DNA of 64,000 nt from Hydrangea macrophylla (Eukaryota > Streptophyta > Magnoliopsida > Cornales > Hydrangeaceae): the NCBI GenBank assembly GCA_033977485.1, contig CM066998.1, forward strand, positions 25,483,501 through 25,547,500, written 5' to 3'. The notes under the pieces were generated by a model. That model was not told the DNA's origin. It did not search any database and saw nothing but the letters and a program-made list of their open reading frames with translations. The position numbers were made by a program, and so were the translations under genes. Below, in pieces: positions 10,774 to 21,835 of this stretch; the stretch's first letter is position 1; every line of letters starts with the position of its first letter.

Positions 10774-11007
10774 TTGTACTTTGATGGAGCAGCCAACATG
10801 AAACGCTACGGAGTAGGAATAATTCTAGTATCACCAAATGGGGATCACACCCCACTGGCAGTCAAGCTCAATTATAACTCCACCAACAACATCGCTGAAT
10901 ATGAAGCGTGCATTCTGGGGATGGAAGCAGCCATAGAATTGAGAATTCAAAAGTTAAATGTCTTCGGAGATTCGAATCTCATCGTGTCACAAGCCAGAGG
11001 GGAATGA
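10774..11007 (+). pseudogene. Second (archaeal-type) RNase H of element A
   Basis: The frame shows the order of catalytic motifs of the second RNase H found in Tat-lineage elements: YFDGAANMKRYGVGIIL (first Asp), NNIAEYEACILGMEAA (Glu) and FGDSNLIVSQARGE (second Asp). It would remove RNA from RNA-DNA hybrids. A TGA at 11005-11007, in a place where a tryptophan codon is usual, separates it from integrase; the frame is otherwise continuous. Presence of this extra domain is strong evidence for the Tat lineage. Confidence 0.88.
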
Positions 11008-11010
11008 AAG

Positions 11011-12498
11011 GTGAAGGAAGAGAGGTTGAAGCCCTACCATGACCATCTCGATGGACTCAAGAAGCACTTTAAGAGCATAACGTTCTTCTACTTGCCTAGG
11101 GAAGAGAACCAGCTAGCAGATTCGTTGGCTACCTTAGCCTCCATGATCAAAATTCCTGTGCGAGTCAGGATGATGCCTTTGGTAATTGAGCAAAGGTACG
11201 AGCCTTCGTTCAACATGATTGCCGCAATCGAAGTAGAAGAGAATGAAACACCGTGGTATCAGGATGTCTGGAACTTCATAGAAAATGGAACATACCCCCA
11301 AGAGTCTACCGAGAAAGACAAAAGGGCAATTCGAAGATTCGCAGCGCAATTCATCATTTACGGTGGGAAATTGTTGAAGAAAGGATACAACGGTCACAAC
11401 CTGACTTGCTTGTTTGGGAAAAACTCCAGAAGAATGATGGAGGAAATACACGAGGGGGTATGCGGCCCGCACATGAACGGTCACATGCTGGCCAAGAAAA
11501 TCGTAAGACAAGGGTACTACTGGACAACATTGGAGAAAGATTGTTGCGAATACGTGAGAAGGTGCCACAAGTGCCAGATCCACGCAAACATGATGAATGC
11601 ACCACCATCCCTTCTGTACAGCATGACTTCACCTTGGCCATTCTCAACTTGGGGAATCAATATCATCGATGAAATCATTCTGAGAGCCTCGAACGGAAAT
11701 CGGTACATCTTGGTGGCCATCGATTACTTTACGAAGTGGGTAGAAGCTGCATCTTACACCAAGTTAGGGGCTAAGGAAGTGGCCAAATTCATCAAGAAAA
11801 ACCTAATTTGTCGCTATGGAGTCCCCCATGAGATCATTTTAGATAATGGTAGTCATTTCAAAGCAGAAGTCAGGGATCCGTTTGAGGAATACAAAATCAC
11901 TTATCATAAGTCATCACCGTATAGACCGCAAACTAATGGGGCAGTCGAAGCTGCAAACAAGAATGTTAAGGCCATACTGCAGAAATCAGCCGATACTTAC
12001 AAAGACTGGCATAAAAAGCTACCGTTCGCACTTTGGGGATACAGAACATCGATAAGGACGTCCACAGGAGCAACGCCTTACTCACTAGTGTATGGGATGG
12101 AAGCGGTACTTCCAGTCGAGATAGAATTGCTGTCCCTACGTGTGATGGCAGAATGTGAAATTTCGGAGTCCGATTGGTTGAGGGAAAGATATGAAGAATT
12201 GGCCCTCATAGATGAAAAGCGCCTAGCGGCAGTCGACTATGTTCGAATCTATCAAAAGAGGATAGCCCGTGCTTTCAACAAAAAGGTTCGTCAGAGGAAG
12301 ATTGTCAAGGGTGACCTTGTCCTTAAGGAATTACGAGCTCCGATTTTTGACCCCCGTGGGAAGTTTAAACCTAAATGGGTTGGCCCTTACATTGTCAAAA
12401 CCATTCTTTCCGGGGGAGCAACTTATCTCATGGACCTCGATGGTGTCGAATTCAAAGAACCAATCAACATGGATCGTCTCAAAAAGTACTATGCTTGA
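11011..12498 (+). CDS. Integrase of element A (open, but active site altered)
   Basis: This is a 495-codon uninterrupted frame. It begins with the C-terminal part of the second RNase H (REENQLADSLATLASM), then a linker, then an HHCC zinc finger (HEGVCGPHMNGHMLAKK ... CCEYVRRCHKC). The catalytic core follows. The usual first catalytic aspartate, in the tryptophan-glycine-isoleucine-aspartate motif, is asparagine here (STWGINIIDEI, about 11648-11680). The second aspartate (IILDNGSHFK) and the glutamate (TNGAVEAANKNVK) are present. The C-terminal end is a GPY/F-type module (KFKPKWVGPYIVKTILSGG). Integrase inserts the DNA copy into the genome. The changed residue should abolish catalysis, so this is probably not functional although it is the longest open frame in the element. 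Confidence 0.92.
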   Translation: MKEERLKPYHDHLDGLKKHFKSITFFYLPREENQLADSLATLASMIKIPVRVRMMPLVIEQRYEPSFNMIAAIEVEENETPWYQDVWNFIENGTYPQESTEKDKRAIRRFAAQFIIYGGKLLKKGYNGHNLTCLFGKNSRRMMEEIHEGVCGPHMNGHMLAKKIVRQGYYWTTLEKDCCEYVRRCHKCQIHANMMNAPPSLLYSMTSPWPFSTWGINIIDEIILRASNGNRYILVAIDYFTKWVEAASYTKLGAKEVAKFIKKNLICRYGVPHEIILDNGSHFKAEVRDPFEEYKITYHKSSPYRPQTNGAVEAANKNVKAILQKSADTYKDWHKKLPFALWGYRTSIRTSTGATPYSLVYGMEAVLPVEIELLSLRVMAECEISESDWLRERYEELALIDEKRLAAVDYVRIYQKRIARAFNKKVRQRKIVKGDLVLKELRAPIFDPRGKFKPKWVGPYIVKTILSGGATYLMDLDGVEFKEPINMDRLKKYYA

Positions 12499-13307
12499 CC
12501 AATCCGCCAAAATAACCATTTCTTTCAAGCCTTGACCTGAACTACGCTCGACCTGATTCCCACTTGGGGATACGTAGGCAACCACATCGGTTCGGTCGCC
12601 CCACTCACAAAAAATAACCGACTTCTTTCAAGCTTTGGCCCGAACTACGTTGGACCTAATCCCCGTTCGGGGGTACGTAGGCAGACTTTAAAAAAAAAGA
12701 GGGATGGCTCGCTAGGTTGAAAATCCGAAAGGACGCCTAGGCAAAAGTTAGAGCTAAATCCAAGGTGAGCAATAACAAAAAAAGAGAAAAGAACTCGCTA
12801 GGTCACCTCACTGGTGCCTAGGCAAAAGTTATGAGCATTTGAGAGAATAAAGTTGCGGTCCTTACCATAACCCAGAAATCACCCTCCACACTAGGGGCAA
12901 ACTCGGCAACTCGCCTCATTCGCCTGAACCTCTTCTAAACTAGGGGAAAATGTCGGTCATCTACCTCGTTTGCCTCACAACCATATATATCCCAAACTAG
13001 GGGCAAACTTCGGCCACCCGCCTCGTTTGCCTCTAATCGTCCTAGCATGCCCAAGCAAGTACCAAAAGCAACATCTAATTTAAATCTCGATTACAAAATG
13101 TTTTTAAAGCTAAAATGCATAGAATGAGATTCCCAAAGTAAACAAGTTTCACCGATAAACAAACTCTGAATATTACATAAGCAGGAAAGATCAAAAAAAT
13201 AAAAGTCTTTCGAAAAGCAATCACACATGTTCAAAGACACTGGGAGGAATGAGCAGAATCAGTCAGGTCTAGTTTTATCTTTGTGTCTTTTATTTCTTCA
13301 AAGGTCT
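12499..13307 (+). repeat. Element A 3' untranslated repeats
   Basis: There is no plus-strand gene. Two copies of a conserved Tat 3' motif occur at about 12535-12580 and 12644-12686: tgaactacg or cgaactacgt, a cc/ct-gattccc stretch and gatacgtaggca. A third is at 18322-18366. Three imperfect copies of a roughly 55-bp unit built on ctaggggcaaact-cgg-cc-cctcgtttgcct lie at about 12888-13035. Similar units, more numerous, are in element B at 21890-22160. Confidence 0.8.
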
Positions 13308-14352
13308 TTAGAAATAGGCCCTTGCTCTACTGGCCCAGCCCCTGATGAAAGCAGCAATGGTAGTGGCTCTGACTCTGGAAGCAAAGACCCTCTCAGTAAA
13401 CCCCCGGGGGACCTCTTGAACTTGCCCATATTGTCTGGCCAATCGACGAGGATGATAGAAGGAGGTCTCTCTCAGTCCCATCAGCCACACCCATTGGAAA
13501 TCCCCAAGACTAGTGGTCACAGCATAAAGGCCCCAACGCCTCACGATCCAGCAAATGTCAGCCTCAGATAAGGCGCCCATCATACCCACCCAATCAGCAG
13601 AAGTAAAATGAGTATGAAGCACAGCTCTGCGAAAAATAAGCTGGCGGCACATTACCTCTCCATAACTGAAGACGCTCGTAGAGCCAAGCCTGTAACACCA
13701 AAGGCGCCCCAGAAAGTAGAAGCATTCCCTGACTTGAAGTGCTATCCAAACCATTCAGGGTCTCAGCCAGAACCATGGCCATGAGGTTCTTACCTGCCTT
13801 CAGTCCGAGACATACATGCACTAAGTCGCCAGAAGTACTCGAGAACAAGAAGTGTGAAGTCATACACAGAATCAGAGCAGCCCCACGAGTAGCATCATAC
13901 ACGCTGGGATTCCCAGGACTGGCATATCAAGCAATTATGGAAGCAATGTCAAGAACCTCACCTTGAATCAGCCAGCGGGAAATAGTGACGGTATCAGCCA
14001 AGCCTCGCGTAGGACTGAGGGTATCAGCAGAAGGGAGAATCAGGTCCGAATCAAAATCATAGCCAAGGATAGCACAGAACTCCTCAAACAAGGGGAATAT
14101 CTCCAAGCCATTGAAATTGAAGACATGGTTCACTGGGTCCCAGTGAGCACTAGCAGCACGCAAGAACTCAGTGTTCAGGATCATTTGGCGAAGAGAGAAT
14201 AGCTCGGTCAGGCCGTAGCTACAGAGGTTGATCCGTTCCACACCATCCGTGATGTTTAGCCAAGCTGTGAGTTGAGTGGGATCATACAAAGCCATGTTTT
14301 CGGTCGCAGCTCTAGGAAAATTCGAAATTTCGGCAACACCTCCCCGTTTCAC
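13308..14352 (-). pseudogene. Antisense DUF7745-like gene in element A
   Basis: On the minus strand, from ATG 14352, the protein reads through LTAWLNITDGVERINL, EFLRAASAHWDPVNHVFNFN and EIFPLFEEFCAILGY. It continues through LAETLNGLD and ends with a block containing FYHPRRLARQYGQVQEVPR. This order of motifs is that of the plant DUF7745-type proteins commonly found in and near retrotransposons; their function is unknown. A TAG at about 13927-13929 and a frameshift near 13650 break the frame, about 348 codons in all. It lies downstream of the antisense plant-mobile-domain gene in the same direction, so the pair could be one antisense cassette. Family assignment is from motif memory and needs a profile search. 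Confidence 0.68.
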
Positions 14353-14645
14353 AGACTATCCCACCTGCAAGGCAAAAACACTCACTATTACAAAACTGCC
14401 CATCGCAGTAACACCCAAAAATCACAGTGCACATGTATCATCACACGATCATCAACTAAAACAAGCACACAACTGCACCCCCAAACCGGAAGCTATCCGG
14501 TCTAAAAGGCAAAACATCATAATAATTTGTCAAAGGTCACAAACTATTCCACACATCGCCCTACACTGTCCAAATAGTCACATCACCAATACAACCCGAT
14601 CAAAACATAAAAAGAAAATAAAATAAAATTCCTGCTTGGAGGGCC

Positions 14646-16821
14646 TCAGTCCTCCTCTTCTTCGTCCTCTGTCGGACCGCCCGGAGTGTATGTCGGTGAC
14701 GGTCTCTTCCTACACCTCTGCACCTTGGACCGGTCCTCGATGAGCCAGCTCCGCCTCCATGGTACTGCACACACAAATAAAATAAAGGCAATCAGTAGGA
14801 AAACAAAAAAAAAATACAAAAAATAGAGTCAAGTCAGAAACCTACCAAGGACGCCATCTGATTGGCAGCAAACTGCCACATGCCATCCATCTGTCAAAGG
14901 GTAAAATCCAGGGTTAGAACCTCATAACTTTGAGGAGCACAAAATTAGAAACATACCCGGTGGTCTCGTGTGAGGACCAAGGACCGTAAGCTAGCCGCCA
15001 AGGCATGACCCTCCTCAGCGTAACTCCAAGGAACGTTGAGGACGCCCGCTGGCTGAGTAGGGTACCCGCATATGACTTGTGGCACCTCCATCACTTGGGG
15101 AGTGCCATTAGAGCCTAGAACGTTGACGGTCCAATCCCAAGGAGGGATAAAATCGGAAGCCGGAGGAGCCTGCCTCCTGTACATCTCGCGAAGCTGTAGG
15201 CACAAAACAAGTTAGGAAAAGATGAGTCAAAAGCATAAGCAACGAATAGAGACAAAAACGTAAAGAAAACTTACCTCTAGGAGCGGGAAGTTGGGCATCA
15301 GAGAGCGGCCACGGTAAGCCTCATAGCCGGTCTCGGAGAGAAAATGATCCCAAACGTCGGTGCCTGCTAAGGCTGCCAGCAAAGCATCACCAGAAAGGTC
15401 ACTAGCATCCATTACAGGGGGATTATGAGGGACACGATACTTTGAACCGCCAACCACCTGCCGGGACACTCGCTCGCCAAGGAACCACTGCCTGCACTCG
15501 GTACTCTCCATCAGGAGTCGACAAGAGGAAAGAGGTTTGACCGCTTGAATCTCCTCTAGAGCAGCATAGGCAACGCGCTCCCAAGGCGTCCAATCAACAT
15601 TAGCAACCGTCAGCTAGGTCAAAAAGTTTTTGAGCAAAATAATCCAGTGGGCCCCACTCTTTACCCCGACAACATCCCTCCGCCATCTCAAGCCTCGTGG
15701 AAACAGAGGCATAGGAGCCATGCCATCCTCGTCTTTGCCTGATTCATCTGCAGGGGAGGGAGCCAACATCTTTAGGTACTCGAAGCTCCAAAGCTGCACA
15801 GACAAAGGAGAAAATAAAAAAAAGTACAGAAACTGAAAAACCAGAATGTAAAGCAAGATGGAGCACATACCTCCCAAGCTCGCCAAAATCCCCCTGTCGA
15901 TTTAACATCACCTCGGGAAACCTCACCCATGTGCTTATAAAGATGGGCCAAGGCAGCACCGCCCCAGTCGTAAGAGGGGATCTCATCGATGGTCGCCAGG
16001 TAGGAAAGAAGTCTCAAGTTCACCCGATCATTCCGTGTTGCAAAGATCGAGCAACCAAGGACATACAGAAGATACACCCTCAAAATCTGGGAATTGTTCA
16101 AGTTATGATTCCCTCTGCCATAGGCCCAGTAAATTCAGCCACAAGGAAACCAGTGCCTCTCCAGGTTGGGGAGAATAACCCCAATCAACATCTCTACAGC
16201 TTCCGGGTCGATCTCGTAGAAGTAGTCCAGAACCAGGCGTTTCCTGCCGACCCTCATGCCGGTAATCACAGAGAAGTCGAAGGGAGTCATGGTCATCTCA
16301 CCAAATGACAGGTGGAAAGGATTGGTGGTGTCCTACCATATCTCAGCCAGAGCATAAAAATGTGCCAGATCATTGCTACTTTTTGAAACCAGGCGAACAA
16401 AGCCGCCAAACCCAGCATCGTCTACCATTCTCTTGACGGTAGGCGAGAGTTGAGTGTACCACAGGAAAGCATGAGCGAGGCTACCGTGGGCCTTCAATGC
16501 TACTTTCAGCACCTGCACATACCAGAGACAACAAAAACGATGCACAAAATCACTATTCACAACCCGAGGTCCATATTCGCAAAATCAACATTTAAGCACA
16601 AATCGAACTTCTAACGATCTCTAGGTGCACACTACGGCTCACAAAACTAGCACAATACATGGAAGTAGTCCTAAATTGTCAAAGGTTTCACATACCAAGC
16701 TCGCTAGAGCCGCGGCCGAAAGATGATGTTGGGGGTCCCGGAAAATCAAGTCCGGGGTTTGCATCTCAGCCTTCATTCGTTCCTTGGCCTTCTTAGATGG
16801 TCTCCTCGAGCTCGAAGCCAT
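14646..16821 (-). pseudogene. Antisense plant-mobile-domain gene with introns, in element A
   Basis: ATG 16821 opens MASSSRRPSKKAKERMKAEM. Good splice sites define six exons on the minus strand: 16821-16699, 16512-15871, 15793-15275, 15193-14957, 14890-14846 and 14764-14646, ending in an acidic tail and TGA. Donors read GTATGTG, GTATGT, GTAAG and GTAGG. Acceptors are TGCAG, CTACAG and GACAG. Exon 2 carries NPFHLSFGEMTMTPFDFSVI and GLRWRR-type and FLGERVSRQVVGGSKY blocks occur in exon 3, matching the plant mobile domain (aminotransferase-like) family. Stops at 16333 (TAG), near 16104 (TGA) and 15614 (TAG) show decay. It is transcribed opposite to the element, in the place where Tat elements carry extra genes. 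Its role is unknown. Retained introns mean it was not captured as processed RNA in this orientation, or that antisense introns survive because they are not spliced from genomic RNA. Confidence 0.75.
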
Positions 16822-17015
16822 GGATCTACAAAGAAAATGGAAGTCAAAGTTAAACTTTCTTCTTAAAAATTTGAGCAAACCAAGACACCAATCAAAATTC
16901 CAACTACGGGGAAAGATTACTCACCTGAGCGCGCACAAGCTGCGTTTTGACGGATTTTGGCTCCAAAAACACCCCAAAATGGCCAAGAATGAGCTTTAAA
17001 AGCTCAAAAACCTGA

Positions 17016-17104
17016 GATATACAAAGATGAATTCCAGCCACCCAGTGCCGCCGCGGCACTGGCCAACTGCTGCCGCGACAGTGGCCCAGTGCCGCCGCGG
17101 CACT
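17016..17104 (-). promoter_or_regulatory. Likely promoter of the antisense gene with GC palindrome triplet
   Basis: Three palindromes lie exactly 22 bp apart: AGTGCCGCCGCGGCACT at 17044-17060, an imperfect copy at 17066-17082 and a perfect copy at 17088-17104. On the minus strand they sit just upstream of a TATA-like GTATATC (17016-17022) and about 200 bp upstream of the ATG at 16821. The element's own LTR promoter carries the same palindromes at the same spacing. This is inference from sequence only. Confidence 0.55.
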
Positions 17105-17413
17105 GCTCCCTGCGGGCCCCGCTTCACTCCATTTTGCTCCGTTTTGACCTGTTTTGGCCTTTTTCAGCCCGTTTTTGGCCCTGATCAGTCCCGGTGGCCC
17201 AATTCGGTCATGGTTCACGAGGTTTTACCCCCAACGGTCCAAAAGTCTTCAGGGATACCTCCAACAGGTAGAAACTGAGAAAAATTGACTACCGAAGATC
17301 CAAATCGGCTGCTTCGGACGACCGTCACAGATTTTTGATCAAACACGAGAGCTCTGATAACGAATCCTGAATTTTGGCTGATTTACCAAAAGAGAGGAAA
17401 AGAGATTCTCCAA

Positions 17414-17830
17414 GAACCCTACATCATCCTCTGAGGACAGATACCGAAGAGATTCTCCGAGAACCCTACATCATCCCCCGAGGATAGATACCCGCTCCCG
17501 GAGTCCCCAACCGGCTCTCTTGGATTGAGCGTCGAAAGATTTGATCAACCGAAGAAGATTCAGAGACAGATCTTGGTTCCCGATCAAGGAAAAAGGAGAT
17601 CCCCCGAGGACAGATACCAAAGAGATTCCCTGAGAACCCTGTGTCATCCCCCGAGGACAGATACCAAAGAGATTCCCCGAAAACCCTGTGAACCCTGTGT
17701 CATCCCCCGAGGACAGATACCAAAGAGATTCCCCGAGAACCCTGTGAACCCTGTGTCAGCCCCCGAGGGCAGACACCAAAGAGATTCCCCGAGAACCCTA
17801 TGTCATCCCCCGAGGACAGATACGAAAAGA
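17414..17830 (+). repeat. Minisatellite of about 52-62 bp units
   Basis: Seven or so imperfect units contain ccccgaggacagatacc, aaagagattccccgagaac and cctgtgtcat. Some units have a duplicated gaaccctgt. The array lies between the antisense gene promoter and the 3' LTR. ORFs through it reflect its periodicity and are not genes. Confidence 0.88.
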
Positions 17831-18525
17831 TACTAGTTCCCATTACCCCCAACAAAAAGTGACAAAAGAGGAACCGATTCCCGAAAATCGGCCATTAGGA
17901 ACAATCAGAACATCGACCGCATCCAGATTTTGAAAACGAAGCACCATCCTTCCACGGCTCCGTGTCACCTGATTATCATGAGCTTTCTCATCTATCACAA
18001 GATCCCTTGGTCACCTTTAGCTGTCGTCTTCTAAAAAATGTGGATCTGATCTATCTCACTTGTTTGCAAAAAATACTTTCCAGATTCCAGAAGTTTGCCC
18101 CTAGACCCAGAGTCTTCTTATCCTTATCCAAAGTCATCCACCACATCACAGTCGCAAGCACTAGCACAACACAAGTCTACTCGGAGTGGCACACCCCATG
18201 GCACCTGCTCATACTAGGATCATAACACTAGACATGATAGGACTCGTGACACGACTCATATCGTTCTCATAGCATAGCATCCGCATGTCTTATTGTGCAT
18301 ATGTGATTTGTTCTTTTATGACCTGAACTACGCCCTGGTCTGATTCCCCTTGGGATACGTAGGTAGTTCACGCAGGGCGCGACCAGCACTGACCTCAACA
18401 TCATTTTTCAGCACCATTACATCTTTTGCAACATATTTTATCCTAAATTTATAGCCTCTAAAAGACCTGTCTCTTCAAAGCTTTGGCACTCGCTTGCGAC
18501 ATACGTTGCCTCGCAAGTTCATGCC
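17831..18525 (+). other. Element A 3' untranslated region next to the 3' LTR
   Basis: From about 18150 it aligns with element B 23850-24216 (cggagtggcac, aacactagacatgataggac, gggatacgtaggta, gccaaagaggggtaaac). It holds the third copy of the Tat 3' motif at about 18322-18366. No gene is seen. Confidence 0.7.
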
Positions 18526-18539
18526 AAAGAGGGGTAAAC
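18526..18539 (+). promoter_or_regulatory. Polypurine tract of element A
   Basis: AAAGAGGGGTAAAC lies directly before the 3' LTR. Element B has the identical tract at 24217-24230. It primes plus-strand DNA synthesis. Confidence 0.85.
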
Positions 18540-21500
18540 TATAGACACCCCATTTTTTCGACTATCAAATTTAGGAGACCCATAACTTGGTGGTTCACAA
18601 TGATCGTAAAAGACTCAAAAGGACTCCTAGAAGCCTGTTCTATCTCTCAGAATGCTCAGAATGACCAAAATGCCCCTGAAAGCCCAAAAGCTCCCAGATT
18701 CAGACCAAAAGTTCTGGAAACATGCTACATCATAAGAAAAGTGATAAAATGAGTTTTTAAGTAAAATCGGATGAAATCGTCAGCTCCCAGAGACCCCCGG
18801 AAGTCCCGGAAAGTCCCTATTGACCGGTTTGACCAAGGTTTGACCAGGTTTGACCAAGGTTTGACCAAGTTTGACCAAAGTCGTCCAAATTTATTGGAAT
18901 CATTCTGGATCATGTGGAAAATATTAAAATGAGTTTTAAAAGGAAATCGAGCAAAAACGTCAGCTCCGGGGAGCTCCCAGAGGTTCCCAGAACTTCCCGG
19001 GAATTCCAAGTTTGACCAGTTTGACCAAAATTTGACTTTAGAACCGGGGCACCATAACAATTTTCAAATATTTTTCATGGATACTAGAGGTCAATAGCTT
19101 TCCAACGGTATATCGCACATAATTTTTGGATTTAAAACGAGTTTATTATGAATTTCCGAAGGCGAAAAAGGCGATCAAATCGGCTTTTATCGCAAATACC
19201 GCAAACCTTTTCAAAGTGACCTATCCCCGATTTATTTTTTATGAAAAGTAGACTCCATTACCTTTCCAACGGTATATCACAACCTCAATTTGGAGTTCGT
19301 ATGCATTTTCTGCGAATTTCGGACGAAATAGGGCTTTTTCGCGAATACCGAAACCTCTGGGGGCCTAAACAGCATTATCTGGACGAAGGAAGAGCACTGC
19401 CGCCGCGGCACTGGCCCACTGCCACTGCGGCACTCCCCTCCAAAATAGTGTGTTTTTGTAAATAATTTTGGGGTTCCATTTTGATTAATTAAAAACCAAA
19501 ACGACGTAGTTATATGATTTCAGATGTTTGGAGCCAATAGGAATACTTCTAAAACCCCAAAACCGCCCAAGTTGGCCTATATAAACCCCCCTTGACTTCT
19601 CATTTTGGGGGTGTCAAATGAAAGCTTAGAAAACGTTTGGGAGAGAAAGTTGTAGAGATAAGGTTAGAATAGAGAGAAAAGAAACTTCCTTCTTTGATTT
19701 TCAAAACAAAAGTGAGTTCTAAACTTTGTTTTTACTACATTACTCCCATTTACTTCAACATTCAATACACCCAACCACCATTTTAGTGAGAATTTAAGAG
19801 AGTGGAAGCTTCTTCCATGTCCAATGTCATTACATATGAGTGAAACACCAAACTACAAGTTCTATACATCATGAATATCACCTATTGATTGCTATCTATT
19901 TACTTGTTTGCTTATATAATGTTCATCTCTTCTCATCTCACTTTTTTTTTTTTTTTTCTTTATTTACTTACTAGTTCATCATCATCTAAATGATGACATG
20001 AAGTTTGGGGTGAGTGAATCCTTATAGATAGTAGCTCTTGATCTCAAAAACATGTTTGATAGATGATGATCATAACTTCAATACCTCCAAGGTATTCTTG
20101 AAGTTATGTTCAAAATAAAAATAAATCTCTCCAACAATCTTGGAGGTTCTTGATGATGAGTTTGAGGTTGATATTTTAAGTAACTATAATCTTCATTGAG
20201 TATTGAAAATATTCTTTCAAAATATCTACTCCAAAACCCCTCTTGAAACCCCCCCTCATTTTAATCCCAAGAAAGAAAACTCTAGTTTTTTCCCAAGATT
20301 TTCAAAACAGTGAGTAATCTGAGTTCAAAGATTTTTCTAGAACTCAATACTCAACATATGGATGCAAGGCCACTTGGAAAGTCTTCCTAACTCATTGGAG
20401 AACACCCATGATTTTTGGTTTGACTTGGAAGTACTTGAAAATGGTCCATTTGTACCCAAACATTCCTTCCAGACATTCTGTTTTTGCTGTCACAGCAGCT
20501 AGGTCCACTTCCAACTCCTTTTTCAGAAAACGTTTCCAAAAGAGGTGGTCCTAACTTATTTTTACCTTAAACTTAAATGTCTTAGGGAACTGTATGTATA
20601 AAATGGGCCTCTAGATCATTCGTTTTCATTTTCTAAGATTTTTCAACATTTCAGTCGACAGTACGGACTCTGTTTCTGAGTGACCTCTGTTGTTCATATG
20701 ATTTCTCTCAATATGTCATAGTTATTAAAGATTGGATTTTTGGGTTGTGTTCTAGACACAATAAGGAAGATCTTCATAAAAAATCATGTATTGAAAACAT
20801 TCCTAACCCCTCTTTTCAATTTCTAAAAGATCATGTTACTGTTCTGTCCACTATTCACAGCATGCACATTCTAACTTTCATTCTTTGATTTGATGCTTAC
20901 ATGCATTCCAAATTAGCTCATGTCTTAGGAAGTAGTTCATACTACATTTGTATATATCCCATGATGATTTCCTTCATACATTCATACATATTCTAGACTT
21001 CTAAGTCATTCTAGGAATTCATGTACACAAACACACTACAACCTTTGCACATTTTAAGATCATACATTGCATCCATGCAAGATTTGGGGCTTTCATGGCT
21101 CCTAATCTAAGAAGATCATAAGGAATGAACTTGATCATACGTTCATGTTTCCCCTCAATCTAATTTTCCTTCCTCATCCGTCACGGGGATTGAGAGGTCT
21201 TCTTTTCCTCAAAGATTAACATGCATTATACTAGCTTGCCAAGCATATTTTGATTTCTTTGATTATTTTGTTTCAAGAACAATTCATGTCCCCTTTAGAC
21301 TAGGGAAACTTTATTACTTGATACATGATTAGAGGATTTTTCCTAGGTTTATTTGTGTGATTTTTTCACTTTACATTGTATGATATTTGGCTTAGATCTT
21401 ATGAATGATATTTTATCTTTAGATCTTCCACTTCAAATTTTCTTATGTGATGTAATATACTATCATAGCATTAATTGTCGAACCATACATAGCATAAGAT

Positions 21501-21830
21501 GATTATTTGGATGCTAATTGAGGCTCGTCGAAAGACGGGGCGAGTTGAGGATGTTTTAGTCGCGACAAAGGCTCCTTCCTCTCTCGTACCAAAACCCCGA
21601 GCCAAGTTCTTTGGTTATGGAGGGCCGATGCCCTTTATCCATTTGGGTGAGTCAAAATTAGGTTTCTTGGTTCCTTAAAGACCAAGTGGCGACTCTGTAT
21701 CTGTTTTCGAAAGACCTTCTTTTCTTTTGTTTTCTTTCAAATCAATTTTAAAACAAAGGAAAATCAATTTCGAAACCCCAGAAACAAACAGGAAAAACCG
21801 GGAGTGGACGACGGATTCCGCGTGTCCACA
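18540..21830 (+). repeat. 3' LTR of element A
   Basis: It begins TATAGACACCCC (the usual TG is now TA) and ends CGTGTCCACA, followed by the ATGAC duplication. At 3291 bp it is the complete form of this LTR in the window. It retains the segment 18953-19358 missing from the 5' LTR and lacks the solo LTR. The promoter is at 19396-19590. Confidence 0.93.
19396..19586 (+). promoter_or_regulatory. 3' LTR promoter: palindrome doublet and TATA box
   Basis: Palindromes at 19396-19412 and 19418-19434 are 22 bp apart; the second has one CCGC-to-CACT change. The TATA box (ctatataaac) is at about 19577-19586, followed by a purine-rich leader at about 19620-19690. Confidence 0.72.
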
Positions 21831-21835
21831 ATGAC

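Larger units (their letters stand above)
91..21830 (+). mobile_element. Element A: giant Ty3/gypsy Tat/Ogre-type retrotransposon
   Basis: A 21.7-kb element with the layout of the Tat/Ogre lineage: long LTRs (TGTAGACACC...GTGTCCACA), a primer site beginning TGGCGACTCT, a long leader, gag-pro-RT-RNaseH-archaeal-type RNaseH-integrase, then several kilobases with two antisense genes before the polypurine tract and 3' LTR. The flanks carry a perfect 5-bp duplication, ATGAC, at 86-90 and 21831-21835. The dual RNase H and the extra genes between integrase and the 3' LTR are known marks of Tat elements. It is now defective: nine in-frame stops in gag-pro, frameshifts in pol, and an altered catalytic residue in integrase. 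The 5' LTR has also lost about 405 bp and gained a solo LTR. Confidence 0.92.

Noticed and set aside
11134..11583. Minus-strand ORF of 149 codons opposite integrase
   Set aside because: It is a shadow of the integrase frame with no recognisable motif.
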